Below are positions 1 through 7,953 of a DNA stretch of 40,395 nt, piece after piece. Made by a program: the position numbers and the translations under genes. The notes below the pieces were generated by a model. It had not been told where the DNA came from, did not search any database, and saw only the letters and a program-made list of their open reading frames with translations. This DNA comes from Billgrantia desiderata (GTDB lineage Bacteria; Pseudomonadota; Gammaproteobacteria; Pseudomonadales; Halomonadaceae): positions 1 to 40,395 of the forward strand of contig JAAQTN010000047.1 of assembly GCA_011742915.1 (NCBI GenBank). Reading direction: 5' to 3'. Each line of letters opens with the position of its first letter. Position 1 is the first letter of the stretch.

Positions 1-74
1 GACCCTCCAGGTGAGCTCACGGAGGGGTCAGTTTTCCGTGTCGCCTGGGGGTCAGTTTTACGTGTCGCCTGACA
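1..74. mobile_element. Terminal part of an IS21-family-like insertion sequence
   Basis: Two almost identical 23-base units lie head to tail at 24-46 and 48-70 (GGGGTCAGTTTT, one variable base, then CGTGTCGCCT), followed by GACA. Read on the minus strand from base 74 the end begins TGTCAGGCGACACG. IS21-type elements begin with TG, end with CA and carry several such transposase-binding repeats at each end, so this matches their layout. An in-frame stop (70-72) lies in the element, and readable siderophore-synthetase codons start right after it. No transposase gene is inside the window, because the element runs off the left edge. The family assignment rests on end structure only. Confidence 0.65.
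24..70. repeat. Tandem 23-bp IS-end repeats
   Basis: Direct repeats at 24-46 and 48-70 differ at a single base (position 36 versus 60) and are one base apart, giving a 24-base period. They are probably the transposase-binding sites of the insertion sequence end. Confidence 0.75.
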
Positions 75-75
75 C

Positions 76-1674
76 GAGCTGCAACTGCGACTACGGCACC
101 GCAGTGCCAGCGGCGAATGCCGCTTCCAGTGGCCCATTCTGTGGTGCAAGGCGGGTGCCTCCCAGGCGGTCGATTTCGCCACCGCCCTGGAGCACATTCT
201 GGCAACACCGGCCCTGGTGGGACCGCTCGACGCCACCGCCCGTCACACCTTCCGCGAGCGGGTACTGGAGAGTCGGGCCAATACCCGGGCCAGCCTCGAT
301 GACAGGGACGATCTCGCTCATCTGCAAAACGGCCCGCTGACCTTCGCCGAGGCGGAGCAGGGCCTGCTGGCCGGTCACGCCTTCCACCCCGCCCCCAAGT
401 CCCGGGCCCCGTTCAGCGAGGCCGAGGCACGCGCTTTCTGCCCCGAGCACCGCGCCCGCTTCGGTCTCGCCTGGTGGGCGGTGGCTCCACCGCTCGCAGC
501 CGGCGACTCCAGCCGTGACATCACCGCTGCCGACCTCGCCCTCGAGCTGCTGCCAGCGAACCTGGCCACCCGCCTGCCGCCCGGCTTCAGCGCCCTGCCC
601 ATGCATCCCTGGCAGGCACTGCAGCTGCGCCGCCAAGCCTGGGTCCAGGCACAGGAGCGACGTGGTCAACTGCTGTGGCTTGGCAACAGCGCCGCGGAGT
701 GGCTGCCGACCTCGTCGCACCGCTCACTCTACGCGCCCCGAGCCCCCTGGATGGTCAAGGGCTCGCTGTCGGCGCGCCTGACCAACTCGCTGCGCCTGCT
801 CAGCCTCAAGGAGGTCCGACGCGGCCTGCATCTGGACCGCTGGATGCGCGAGCTCGACGTGGCCCGGCGCTTTCCCGGTTTCGCCGTGATGCAGGAACCG
901 GCCTGGCTGGGCTGGCTCGATGCCAAGGGTGACGTCGACCCCGCCAGCCTGGTGGTACTGCGCGAGAACCTGCTACTCGGGGCGGCGGAAACCGAGACAG
1001 TGGTGCTGGCCACCCTGACGCAGCAGCCGCTCGGCCCCGGCCGCCAGACACTGCTCGCAGCGCGCCTGCGTGCCAAGACCCAGGCGCTGGGCGAGCCGCT
1101 GCCTCAGGTCGCACGCAGCTGGTTCGGTGCCTTTTGCGAACGCGTGCTGACACCCCTGTTCGGCCTCGCCGTGGAGGACGGTATCGTGCTGCTGGCCCAT
1201 CAGCAGAACATCGTGCTACGGCTCGACGATGGCTGGCCGGTGGGCATGTTCTACCGTGACTGCCAGGGCAGCGGCGTGGGCGACCGCTTCCTCGAACGGC
1301 ACCCGCAACTCGCGCCGCCGGAGAACCACTGGCCACAGGCTACCCTGCGGCGCTACTTCCTCTACTACCTACTGATCAACTCCACCTTTGCCGTCATCAG
1401 CGCCCTGGCGGCCGACGGCCTGGTCGACGAAGCCCGCCTGCTACGCGATCTGCGCGCCCATCTCGAAGGACTGCGCACACGGTTCGATGGCGATCTCGAC
1501 TGCCTGGACCACGCCCTGCATGCCGCCCGGCTGGAGGTCAAAGGCAACTTCTTCTGCTACCTGAGCGGCATCAACGAGGCCACCCTCGCCGAGCCGGCGC
1601 GCCTCTATCTGCCGCTGGACAACCCCCTGGCAGCCACTACCGCCACCGCTCGCCACAAAGGAGTCCCGGCATGA
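76..1674 (+). pseudogene. iucA: IucA-like NIS siderophore synthetase, 5' end lost to IS
   Basis: This is a NIS (NRPS-independent siderophore) synthetase of the IucA/IucC family, which joins a carboxylate such as citrate to an amine or hydroxylamine using ATP. The reading frame is open from base 76 and codes for 532 residues without its natural start. Family members have about 580-620, so roughly 50-90 N-terminal residues are missing. Visible family motifs are MHPWQ (601-615), the TSSHRSLY segment, KGSLSARLTNSLR (near 757), HQQN with a following DGWP (near 1200), and the C-terminal NPL. The first codons after the IS already read like the family N-terminal domain. A GTG at 217 could restart translation, but the product would lack part of the adenylation fold. 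The stop overlaps the iucB start (ATGA). Position before iucB, iucC and iucD supports iucA rather than a second iucC. Confidence 0.82.
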
Positions 1675-2570
1675 GCATCACTCTGGACACCCCGCCACGT
1701 ACCGACATCGTCCCGCTGCAGGACGCAGCCGCCCGCCTGGAGCGCGATGCGACGACGGAATCGCTGATCGAGCGCATCGATGCCGCCTTCGCTCACCATC
1801 CCGAGCTGGCACTGCTGATCCTCGAGCCGGCCGCCTGGCAGGAGCATGCCGACTGGCCCCGGCTGGTCGAGGCACTCGGCGGTGGCCGCGTGCTGCGCGG
1901 CGATTTCTATCAGCAACCCTGGGATTGGCTGAGGCATCCCCCCACCCGCCCTGAACAGACCCCCTTCGAGAGCGGTAACGGCCATCCCAGGCGTCCCGCC
2001 AAGCCCAGCGGCCTCGTCTATCGGCGCGCCGATCCACGCCTCGGGCGCACCTTCTCGCTGCGCCTGATCGAGCTCGATCGCGACCTCGAGCGCTTCGTGC
2101 AGTGGATGCACCTGCCGCGGGTCGCGGAGTTCTGGGAGCAGGCATGGCCCGCCAGCGAACTCGCCGACTTCATCGTGCAGCGACACGCCGACCCGCACAC
2201 TCTGCCGCTGATCGGCGAGTTCGACGGCCGCCCCTTCGGCTATTTCGAGCTCTACTGGGCCGCCGAGGACCGTATCGCCCCCTATTACCCCTGGGCCTCC
2301 TTCGACCGCGGTCTGCACCTGCTGGTAGGCGAAGAGGACCTTCGCGGGGCCCGTTTCGTCGATGCCTGGCTGGGTGGGCTGTCCCACTACGCCTACCTCG
2401 CCGAGCCGCGCACCCGCCGCCTGGTGCTGGAACCACGCCACGATAATCACCGCCTGTTCCGCCACCTCGAGCGCCTGGGCCTGACACGGCTGCGCGACTT
2501 CGACTTCCCCCACAAGCGGGCCAGCCTGGTGATGGGGCAGCGTGAACGCTTCTTCCGGGAGGTGCTGTGA
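1671..2570 (+). CDS. iucB: N6-hydroxylysine acetyltransferase, IucB-like
   Basis: A 299-residue member of the IucB/AlcB acyl-CoA N-acyltransferase family (GNAT fold). In aerobactin synthesis the enzyme transfers acetyl from acetyl-CoA to N6-hydroxylysine, making the hydroxamate later joined to citrate. The conserved part is the C-terminal half, about residues 120-295: FSLRLIELDRDLERF, then the FWEQAW segment, GEFDGRPFGYFELYWA, and the HDNHRLFRHLERLG region near the end. The N-terminal 100 residues are less conserved, as usual. The ATG overlaps the iucA stop by four bases and the gene ends in a similar overlap with iucC, so translation is probably coupled. With iucA truncated, transcription must come from the IS or from inside the remnant. 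The exact acyl group cannot be read from sequence. Confidence 0.88.
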   Translation: MSITLDTPPRTDIVPLQDAAARLERDATTESLIERIDAAFAHHPELALLILEPAAWQEHADWPRLVEALGGGRVLRGDFYQQPWDWLRHPPTRPEQTPFESGNGHPRRPAKPSGLVYRRADPRLGRTFSLRLIELDRDLERFVQWMHLPRVAEFWEQAWPASELADFIVQRHADPHTLPLIGEFDGRPFGYFELYWAAEDRIAPYYPWASFDRGLHLLVGEEDLRGARFVDAWLGGLSHYAYLAEPRTRRLVLEPRHDNHRLFRHLERLGLTRLRDFDFPHKRASLVMGQRERFFREVL

Positions 2571-4381
2571 TGGAGTCGCTCGATACCTGTCTGACGCCGC
2601 ATTGGGAAACGGTCAATCGCGAGCTGATCGCCAAGATGATCGGTGAGCTGGCTTATGAGCAGGTCATCGTGCTGACCAACGACGGCGACCGCCAGCGGCT
2701 CGACCTGGGCGAGAGCGGGGCCTGGCGATTTCAGGCCAGCCCCAATCTGTGGCGACACCCCCGGGTCGACCCCGCCAGCCTGGAGCCCCCCGCCGGCGTC
2801 CCCCTGGAAGCCGCCGATTTTCTCCTCGCTCTGGCGCCGCTGCTCGACATGAACGACGCCCAGGTCGCCGAGCATCTGGAGGACCTGTTCGCCACCCTTC
2901 GCGCCGACTGCCGGCTGCGCGAAGCCCGCCGCGGACTGAGCGCCGATGAGGCCATCCTGCTGCCCGAGCCGCAACGTCAACGCCTGCTCGACGGCCATCC
3001 CAAGTTTCTCTTCAACAAGGGCCGCCGCGGCTGGGGATTGGAGGCCCTGGCACGCTACGCCCCGGAGCATGGCAGCGCCTTCCGCCTCGCCTGGGTGGCC
3101 ATCGCCGCCGATGCCCTGGAGTGCGGTGGCGGCCCCATCGACGCCGCTCCCCTGCTCGACTCGGCGCTGGACGAGTCGGAGAAGGCCCGGCTGTACCAAG
3201 CCCTCGCCCAGCGGGTGACCGACCCTGCCAGCTATCGGCTGCTGCCGGTTCACCCTTGGCAGTGGCAGCAGTGGCTCGGCCCCCTGCACACCGCCGACAT
3301 CGCCCACCGTCGCCTGGTCTACCTCGGCGAATTCGGCGACAGCTACGTGCCTCAGCAATCGCTGCGCACCCTGACCAACGTCAGCCGGCCAGCGGCCTAC
3401 GACATCAAACTGCCGCTGACCATCATGAACACCTCCTGCTATCGCGGCATTCCCGGCCGCTTTCTGCTCGCCGGCCCCGCCGCCTCGGCCTGGCTGCAGG
3501 CCCGGGCACACGACGACGAGGAATTCGCCCGCGTGAATCTGGAGATCCTCGCCGAGCCCGCAGGGGCCGTGCTGCCTCATGAGCAGTATGCCCGCCTGCC
3601 GCAATCGCCCTATCGCTACCGCGAGCTATTCGGGGTGATCTGGCGCGAGTCACTGGCACCACGACTGGCAGCCAACGAGCAGGCGCTGCTGATGGCCGAG
3701 CTGATGCAGGTCGACGAGCAGGGACGCCCCTGGCTCGCCGCCTACCTGACGGCTGCCGGCGCTCACACCCCTCAGGCTGCACAGGCCTGGCTCACTCGGA
3801 TGTTCGAGGTCACCCTGGTGCCGCTGTGGCACCTGATGTGCCGCTACGGCGTGTCACTGATCGCCCACGGCCAGAACCTGACCCTGATCCTGCGTGACGG
3901 CTGGCCCCACCGCCTGGCCCTCAAGGACTTTCAAGGCGACCTGCGGCTGGTCGACGAGGAGTTCCCCGAGGCCCACGACCTGCCCGCCGAGCTCAAGAGC
4001 GTCACGGTGCGCCTGCCTCCGGAGAAGCTGATCCATGACCTGCAGACCGGGCATTTCGTCACTACCTTACGCTTCATTGCCCCTCACGCCGCAGCCTGCG
4101 GGGTTTCGGAGACGTGCTTCTATCGCCTGTGTGGTGACGTGCTCGCCGCCTACCGCAATCGACATCCCGAGTTGGCCGAACGCTTCACCCGCTTCGAACT
4201 GTTCGCCCCGCGCATCCTGCGCCTGACGCTCAATCGCGCCAAGTTCCTGCATGCCACCGACGCGGCTGCGGAACGCATGCTCGCCGAGATGGAACTGCGC
4301 GTCGACAACCCGCTGCACTTCGTCCGTCTGCCGGCCGATTCAGCCGGCGCCGCCAAGACACAGGAGGTGTCCCATGTCTGA
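2570..4381 (+). CDS. iucC: Aerobactin synthase IucC-like NIS synthetase
   Basis: A complete NIS synthetase of 603 residues. IucC adds the second N6-acetyl-N6-hydroxylysine to the citrate-hydroxamate intermediate to finish aerobactin. Visible motifs are HPWQWQQWL, the TLTNVSRPAAYDIKLP stretch, MNTSCYRGIPGRFL, and AHGQNLTLILRDGWP followed by LKDFQGDLRLV, all typical of IucC-type synthetases. I place the start at the ATG overlapping the iucB stop; a GTG one codon earlier (2567) is equally in frame. The 3' end overlaps iucD by eight bases. Length and motifs are full, in contrast to the damaged iucA, so this gene looks intact. Substrate assignment is by operon order and family, not by residues I can test. 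Confidence 0.9.
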   Translation: MESLDTCLTPHWETVNRELIAKMIGELAYEQVIVLTNDGDRQRLDLGESGAWRFQASPNLWRHPRVDPASLEPPAGVPLEAADFLLALAPLLDMNDAQVAEHLEDLFATLRADCRLREARRGLSADEAILLPEPQRQRLLDGHPKFLFNKGRRGWGLEALARYAPEHGSAFRLAWVAIAADALECGGGPIDAAPLLDSALDESEKARLYQALAQRVTDPASYRLLPVHPWQWQQWLGPLHTADIAHRRLVYLGEFGDSYVPQQSLRTLTNVSRPAAYDIKLPLTIMNTSCYRGIPGRFLLAGPAASAWLQARAHDDEEFARVNLEILAEPAGAVLPHEQYARLPQSPYRYRELFGVIWRESLAPRLAANEQALLMAELMQVDEQGRPWLAAYLTAAGAHTPQAAQAWLTRMFEVTLVPLWHLMCRYGVSLIAHGQNLTLILRDGWPHRLALKDFQGDLRLVDEEFPEAHDLPAELKSVTVRLPPEKLIHDLQTGHFVTTLRFIAPHAAACGVSETCFYRLCGDVLAAYRNRHPELAERFTRFELFAPRILRLTLNRAKFLHATDAAAERMLAEMELRVDNPLHFVRLPADSAGAAKTQEVSHV

Positions 4382-5681
4382 CTCCCACGTTCTCGACCTG
4401 GCCGGCCTGGGCGCCGGCCCCTTCAACCTGAGCATCGCCGCGCTGGCCGACTCTCATCTGCCACGGCTCGCCACACGCTTCTTCGAGCGCCGCCGCGACC
4501 CGGTCTGGCACCCTGGGCTGATGCTTCCCGACACCCATCTACAGACCGGTTTTCTCAAGGACCTGGTCACCGCCGTGGCACCGGACAGCCGCCACTCCTT
4601 CCTGCGCTACCTGGTCGAGCACCACCGCTTCTACCGCTTCCTCAACGCCGAGCTGGGTACCGTCAGCCGCGCCGAATTTTCCGACTACCTGGGCTGGGCT
4701 GCCCGGCGCCTGGACAACGTCGCGCTCGGCGAGGAGGTACGCGAGGTGCGGCTCGATGCGCGCGGCTTTCGGCTGCGCACCGATGCCGACGACTACCGTG
4801 CCCGCCATCTCTGCCTGGGTACCGGCAAGCGCCCCTGGCTGCCGGACTTTGCCGAGGCGCTGCGTGGGCCCCACTGCCTGCACGCCGCCGAGATCGCCAG
4901 GAGCCGGCGTGACTTCAACGAGCGCCGCGTGGTGGTGGTCGGCGGTGGCCAGAGCGGCGCCGACATCTTCCTCAATGCCCTGCGCGGCCATTGGGGCCAG
5001 CCGCGGGAGTTGCACTGGATCTCACGACGACGCAATTTCGAACCCCTCGATGAAACCGCCTTCACCAACGAGTACTTCACGCCGGACTACACGCGCAGCT
5101 TCCACGCGCTGCCCCGCGAGATCCGTGAGCGTGAGGTGGCAGCCCAGAAACTGGCCAGCGATGGCATCACCCCAGCCGCCCTGCAGACGCTCTACCGCGA
5201 GCTCTACCACCGGTTCGACGTGCTCGGCGAGCCCCGCTGGGCACGGCTCTTTCCTCACCGCGAGGCCATCGCCCTGGAGCGCAGCGGCCTCGGCTTCACC
5301 TTGACCACCACGCATGGGCTCACCGGCGGGAAGGAGCGCTTCAATGCAGATGTCATCGTTTTCGCCACCGGCTTCTGTTCCCACCTGCCGGACTGTCTCG
5401 CCGACCTGGCCCCGCGCCTGGAACGCGATGCCCATGGCGAGCTGGTGCTGGGCCCCCACTTCGAAGCGAGCTGGGACGGGCCTACTACGCACCGCATCTA
5501 TGCGGTCAATGCCGGCCGTCACAGTCACGGTATCGCGGAGCCTCAGCTGTCGCTGATGGCCTGGCGCTCGGCAACGATCCTCAACCATGTTGCCGGCCAC
5601 CAGGCCTTCGACCTGCAGGAGGACGATGGCCCCATCGAATGGCACCCCACAGCCGAGCCACGCTGGGTCCAGGCGATCTGA
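4374..5681 (+). CDS. iucD: Lysine N6-monooxygenase IucD-like
   Basis: A 435-residue flavin-dependent N-hydroxylating monooxygenase of the IucD/SidA/PvdA family. It hydroxylates the side-chain amine of lysine with NADPH and oxygen, the first step of aerobactin synthesis. Motifs in order: FAD site GLGAGPFNLSIAAL near the N-terminus, the SFLRYLVEHHRFYRFLNAE substrate-region block, NADPH site GGGQSGAD, the DETAFTNEYFTPDYTRSFH segment, and the ATGF motif of the family late in the protein. The start MSDSH is preceded by CAGGAGG. In-frame codons upstream lie inside iucC. Ornithine rather than lysine as substrate cannot be excluded, but the iucABCD order favours lysine. A strong hairpin follows 35 bases after the stop, marking the end of the operon. 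Confidence 0.92.
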   Translation: MSDSHVLDLAGLGAGPFNLSIAALADSHLPRLATRFFERRRDPVWHPGLMLPDTHLQTGFLKDLVTAVAPDSRHSFLRYLVEHHRFYRFLNAELGTVSRAEFSDYLGWAARRLDNVALGEEVREVRLDARGFRLRTDADDYRARHLCLGTGKRPWLPDFAEALRGPHCLHAAEIARSRRDFNERRVVVVGGGQSGADIFLNALRGHWGQPRELHWISRRRNFEPLDETAFTNEYFTPDYTRSFHALPREIREREVAAQKLASDGITPAALQTLYRELYHRFDVLGEPRWARLFPHREAIALERSGLGFTLTTTHGLTGGKERFNADVIVFATGFCSHLPDCLADLAPRLERDAHGELVLGPHFEASWDGPTTHRIYAVNAGRHSHGIAEPQLSLMAWRSATILNHVAGHQAFDLQEDDGPIEWHPTAEPRWVQAI

Positions 5682-5716
5682 CGCTTCTTGCCTGTGCCCC
5701 CGTTGGCTGCCGTTGC

Positions 5717-5743
5717 GGCCCGCTCGTGGCTGACGAGCGGGCC
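5717..5743 (+). terminator. Hairpin after iucD
   Basis: A perfect 11-base-pair GC-rich stem (GGCCCGCTCGT with ACGAGCGGGCC) and a 5-base loop, 35 bases after the iucD stop. No T-run follows, so it may be a weak terminator or an RNA-stabilising hairpin. Confidence 0.55.
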
Positions 5744-5776
5744 CAGACACGGTCAGGATCGACTGGCGGCCTGAGT

Positions 5777-5805
5777 TTGACATGGCGCTGCTCATCGATC
5801 AAAAT
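5777..5805 (+). promoter_or_regulatory. Predicted sigma70 promoter
   Basis: A perfect -35 TTGACA (5777-5782), a 17-base spacer and a -10 CAAAAT (5800-5805, 4 of 6). The -10 overlaps the Fur-like box at 5803-5821, the usual layout for iron repression. It would drive the unknown gene at 5842 and probably the ATPase at 6273. Confidence 0.6.
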
Positions 5806-5821
5806 GCAAATCAATCTCATT
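5803..5821 (+). promoter_or_regulatory. Fur box (iron repression operator)
   Basis: AATGCAAATCAATCTCATT matches the common gammaproteobacterial Fur consensus AATGATAATCATTCTCATT at 16 of 19 positions by my own count. It overlaps a promoter -10, sits in a siderophore locus and is 20 bases before a start codon. Repression by Fe(II)-Fur is the expected reading. Confidence 0.7.
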
Positions 5822-5841
5822 GAGATTTTTTATGGTGCCCC

Positions 5842-6246
5842 ATGACTGCGGAACGCTCCCAGCTCTACTACACCTGCGTCTTCCTGCACGTCTCCTTCCA
5901 GGCCGTGCACAACTCGGTGGCCACCTCACCGAAGCGGGATGACACGCCCTGCTGGCTGGATGCCCAGATGCTGCGCATGCTCCTCAGCGAACTGCAGCGC
6001 TGCCGCAGGGAGGCAGCACCTTTCAAGGAGGTCCGCCAGCCGCTGGATACTGCGGTCTATCACTGCGGCTTGCTGATGGCCCAGTGCCCTGCCGCCCTTG
6101 ACCGCCAGCTCTGTCAGCACCATCTCGAAGCCATCATGGCACCGCTCAAGGAAGCCACGGTCCAGCTATCGGGAACCGCCAACCGTACCGCTGTCAGCCG
6201 CGCCTCATCGCCGGGTCAACGCCTTCGCAGTTGGCTGGGGTGGTAG
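5842..6246 (+). CDS. Unknown 134-residue protein behind a Fur box
   Basis: I do not recognise this protein. It has 134 residues and several cysteines and histidines (YYTCVFLHVSFQAVHNS near the start, PCWLD, RCRREAA, YHCGLLMAQCP, QLCQHH). There is no clear signal peptide or membrane segment, and the tail is basic and ends in RSWLGW. The middle, from about residue 40 to 115, looks helical. The ribosome site before the ATG is poor. It is the first gene after a promoter that overlaps a Fur box, and the ATPase gene follows 26 bases after its stop, so the two are probably co-transcribed and iron-repressed. A role in siderophore or ferric-iron handling is inference from position only. It could be a lineage-specific accessory protein; the coding call rests on the open frame and the regulated position. 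Confidence 0.6.
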   Translation: MTAERSQLYYTCVFLHVSFQAVHNSVATSPKRDDTPCWLDAQMLRMLLSELQRCRREAAPFKEVRQPLDTAVYHCGLLMAQCPAALDRQLCQHHLEAIMAPLKEATVQLSGTANRTAVSRASSPGQRLRSWLGW

Positions 6247-6272
6247 TCGATTCTTCGTGCAAGGAATCCAAC

Positions 6273-7040
6273 ATGCTAGAGGTCAAGGAAGCTTGCTTCG
6301 AGGTCAACGGCAAGCGCCTGCTCCAGCCAGTCAGCCACGCCTTCTCGGAGGGCAAGGTCTACGGTTTGATCGGCCACAACGGCTCGGGCAAGTCGACCTT
6401 GATCAAGCTGCTCGCCCAGCAGCAGCCTGCCAGTCGGGGCAAAATCCTGCTCGACGGAAAGCCACTCGAGGACTGGGGGCAACGTGAGTTTGCCCGTCGC
6501 GTGGCCTACCTGCCCCAGCATCTACCCAGCGCAGAAAACCTGATTGGCCGCGAGCTGATCGGCTTCGGCCGCTATCCCTGGCATGGCCTGCTGGGGCGCC
6601 AAACGCCCAAGGACAAGGCCGCCATCGAGCGAGCCATCGAACTCAGCCACACCGAGGCCTTTGCCGACCGTCTGGTGGACACCCTCTCCGGCGGCGAACG
6701 CCAGCGCGTCTGGCTGGCCATGCTGCTGGCACAAGAAAGCCGTTTCCTGCTGCTCGACGAGCCACTGGCGGCCCTGGACATCGCTCATCAAATGGAAGTG
6801 CTGAGCCTGATTCGTAAACTGTGCGACGAGCTCAGGCTGTGCGTGATCATCGTGTTGCACGACATCAACATGGCCTCGCGCTACTGCGACGAGCTGCTCG
6901 CCCTGCACAGCGGTCGGGTGCTGGCCCACGGCTCTCCCGAGCGCATCATGACCGGCTCCACTCTGGAAGCCATCTACGGCCTGCCGATGCAGGTCATGCC
7001 CCATCCCAGCGGCAGCCACCGCATCGCCGTGGCGCACTGA
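6273..7040 (+). CDS. Iron-siderophore ABC transporter ATPase, FecE/FhuC-like
   Basis: A 255-residue ABC ATPase of the ferric-siderophore/cobalamin import class, which powers uptake through an inner-membrane permease. Motifs in order: Walker A GHNGSGKST near residue 37, Q-loop in the AYLPQHLP segment, signature LSGGERQR near residue 143, Walker B FLLLDEPLAALD, and the switch histidine in VLHDINMASRYCDEL. I start at MLEVKE because AAGGAA lies eight bases upstream; longer in-frame starts run into the previous gene. No permease or binding-protein gene lies beside it. The downstream neighbour is convergent sodA, so its membrane partner must be encoded elsewhere. The Fur box upstream of the pair suggests iron control. 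Confidence 0.9.
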   Translation: MLEVKEACFEVNGKRLLQPVSHAFSEGKVYGLIGHNGSGKSTLIKLLAQQQPASRGKILLDGKPLEDWGQREFARRVAYLPQHLPSAENLIGRELIGFGRYPWHGLLGRQTPKDKAAIERAIELSHTEAFADRLVDTLSGGERQRVWLAMLLAQESRFLLLDEPLAALDIAHQMEVLSLIRKLCDELRLCVIIVLHDINMASRYCDELLALHSGRVLAHGSPERIMTGSTLEAIYGLPMQVMPHPSGSHRIAVAH

Positions 7041-7112
7041 GTGGAATCGCGAACGTCTGCCAAGTGACCTACAGCCGGACGAACCACGCCACTGGCACTC
7101 GACCGACGAAAA

Positions 7113-7135
7113 CGCCGCAGCCTGGGGCTGCGGCG
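7113..7135. terminator. Bidirectional terminator between ATPase gene and sodA
   Basis: A perfect 10-base-pair stem CGCCGCAGCC/GGCTGCGGCG with a 3-base loop lies between convergent genes. On the minus strand it is followed by GTTTTCGTC, making a good terminator for sodA; on the plus strand the tail is only weakly T-rich. Confidence 0.8.
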
Positions 7136-7160
7136 CTGGTCTTGCGAAGCGAACCTGGGA

Positions 7161-7772
7161 TCAAGAAGCGGCACGCTGATAGCGGCGCTCCACCTCTTCC
7201 CAATTGATCACGTTGAAGAACTCGGCGATGTAGTCAGGACGCTTGTTCTGAAACTTCAGGTAGTAGGCGTGTTCCCACACGTCCAGGCCCAGCACTGGAG
7301 TGTTGCCGTTGGAGATGGGGCTGTCCTGGTTGAGAGTGTTCTCCACTACCAGTTTCTTCTCCGGCGTTACGCTGAGCCAGGCCCAGCCGCTGCCGAAGCG
7401 CCCCAGAGCCGCTTTGGTGAAGGCGTCCTTGAAGGCATCGAAACCGCCCAGTTCGCTGTCGATGGCCTCGGCCACCTTGCCTTGAGGCTTGCCGCCTCCG
7501 TTGGGCGACATCATCTGCCAGAACATGGTGTGGTTGGAGTGCCCACCGCCGTTGTTGATCACCGCCTGGCGCTTGTCGGCCGGCACGCGATCGAGATTGG
7601 CGAGCAGCTCATCGACCGGCATGTCTTCCAGGCCCGTTCCCTCCAGAGCGGCATTCAGGTTGTTGACGTAGGTCTGGTGGTGGCGCGAGTGGTGAATCTC
7701 CATCGTCAGCGCGTCGATGTGGGGTTCCAGCGCATCGTAGGCGTAGGGAAGGTCAGGCAGTGTATGCGGCAT
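7161..7772 (-). CDS. sodA: Superoxide dismutase, manganese type
   Basis: A 203-residue Fe/Mn-family superoxide dismutase that converts superoxide to hydrogen peroxide and oxygen in the cytoplasm. Metal ligands are visible: His27 in [13 protein letters not shown], His81 in [11 protein letters not shown], and Asp and His in [14 protein letters not shown]. The Gly-Gly before the second histidine block and NQDSP in the C-terminal half are the manganese-type signature; iron enzymes carry the key Gln in the first block and lack NQDSP. The start MPHTLPDL follows GGAGGAG. A longer in-frame extension has no ribosome site. A manganese enzyme next to an iron-acquisition locus fits protection under iron limitation, though no Fur box is evident directly before it. 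Cambialistic metal use cannot be excluded. Confidence 0.93.
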   Translation of the reverse strand: MPHTLPDLPYAYDALEPHIDALTMEIHHSRHHQTYVNNLNAALEGTGLEDMPVDELLANLDRVPADKRQAVINNGGGHSNHTMFWQMMSPNGGGKPQGKVAEAIDSELGGFDAFKDAFTKAALGRFGSGWAWLSVTPEKKLVVENTLNQDSPISNGNTPVLGLDVWEHAYYLKFQNKRPDYIAEFFNVINWEEVERRYQRAAS

Positions 7773-7910
7773 GTTTACTCCTCCATGAAAGCAGCGGATT
7801 CCGGGATATCCCCATGACTGCATCCACCAAGCATGGCAAAGAGTGAGCATTTACGCTAATAGCCAAGGCACAGATTTCCCTATAGACAATCCTGATCGAG
7901 CCGCAACGCA

Positions 7911-7935
7911 AAAAGCCGGCACATGGCCGGCTTTT
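7911..7935. terminator. Terminator of the etfBA operon
   Basis: A perfect stem AAAAGCCGGC/GCCGGCTTTT with a 5-base loop just after etfA. Read on the minus strand it ends in a TTTTT run, a textbook intrinsic terminator. Confidence 0.88.
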
Positions 7936-7953
7936 CACCTTCACTGACGGGGC

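Noticed and set aside
11..340. A 109-codon frame starting in the IS end
   Set aside because: It crosses from the IS into the iucA frame region in a different frame; composition is Pro/Ser/Arg-rich and unlike any protein family.
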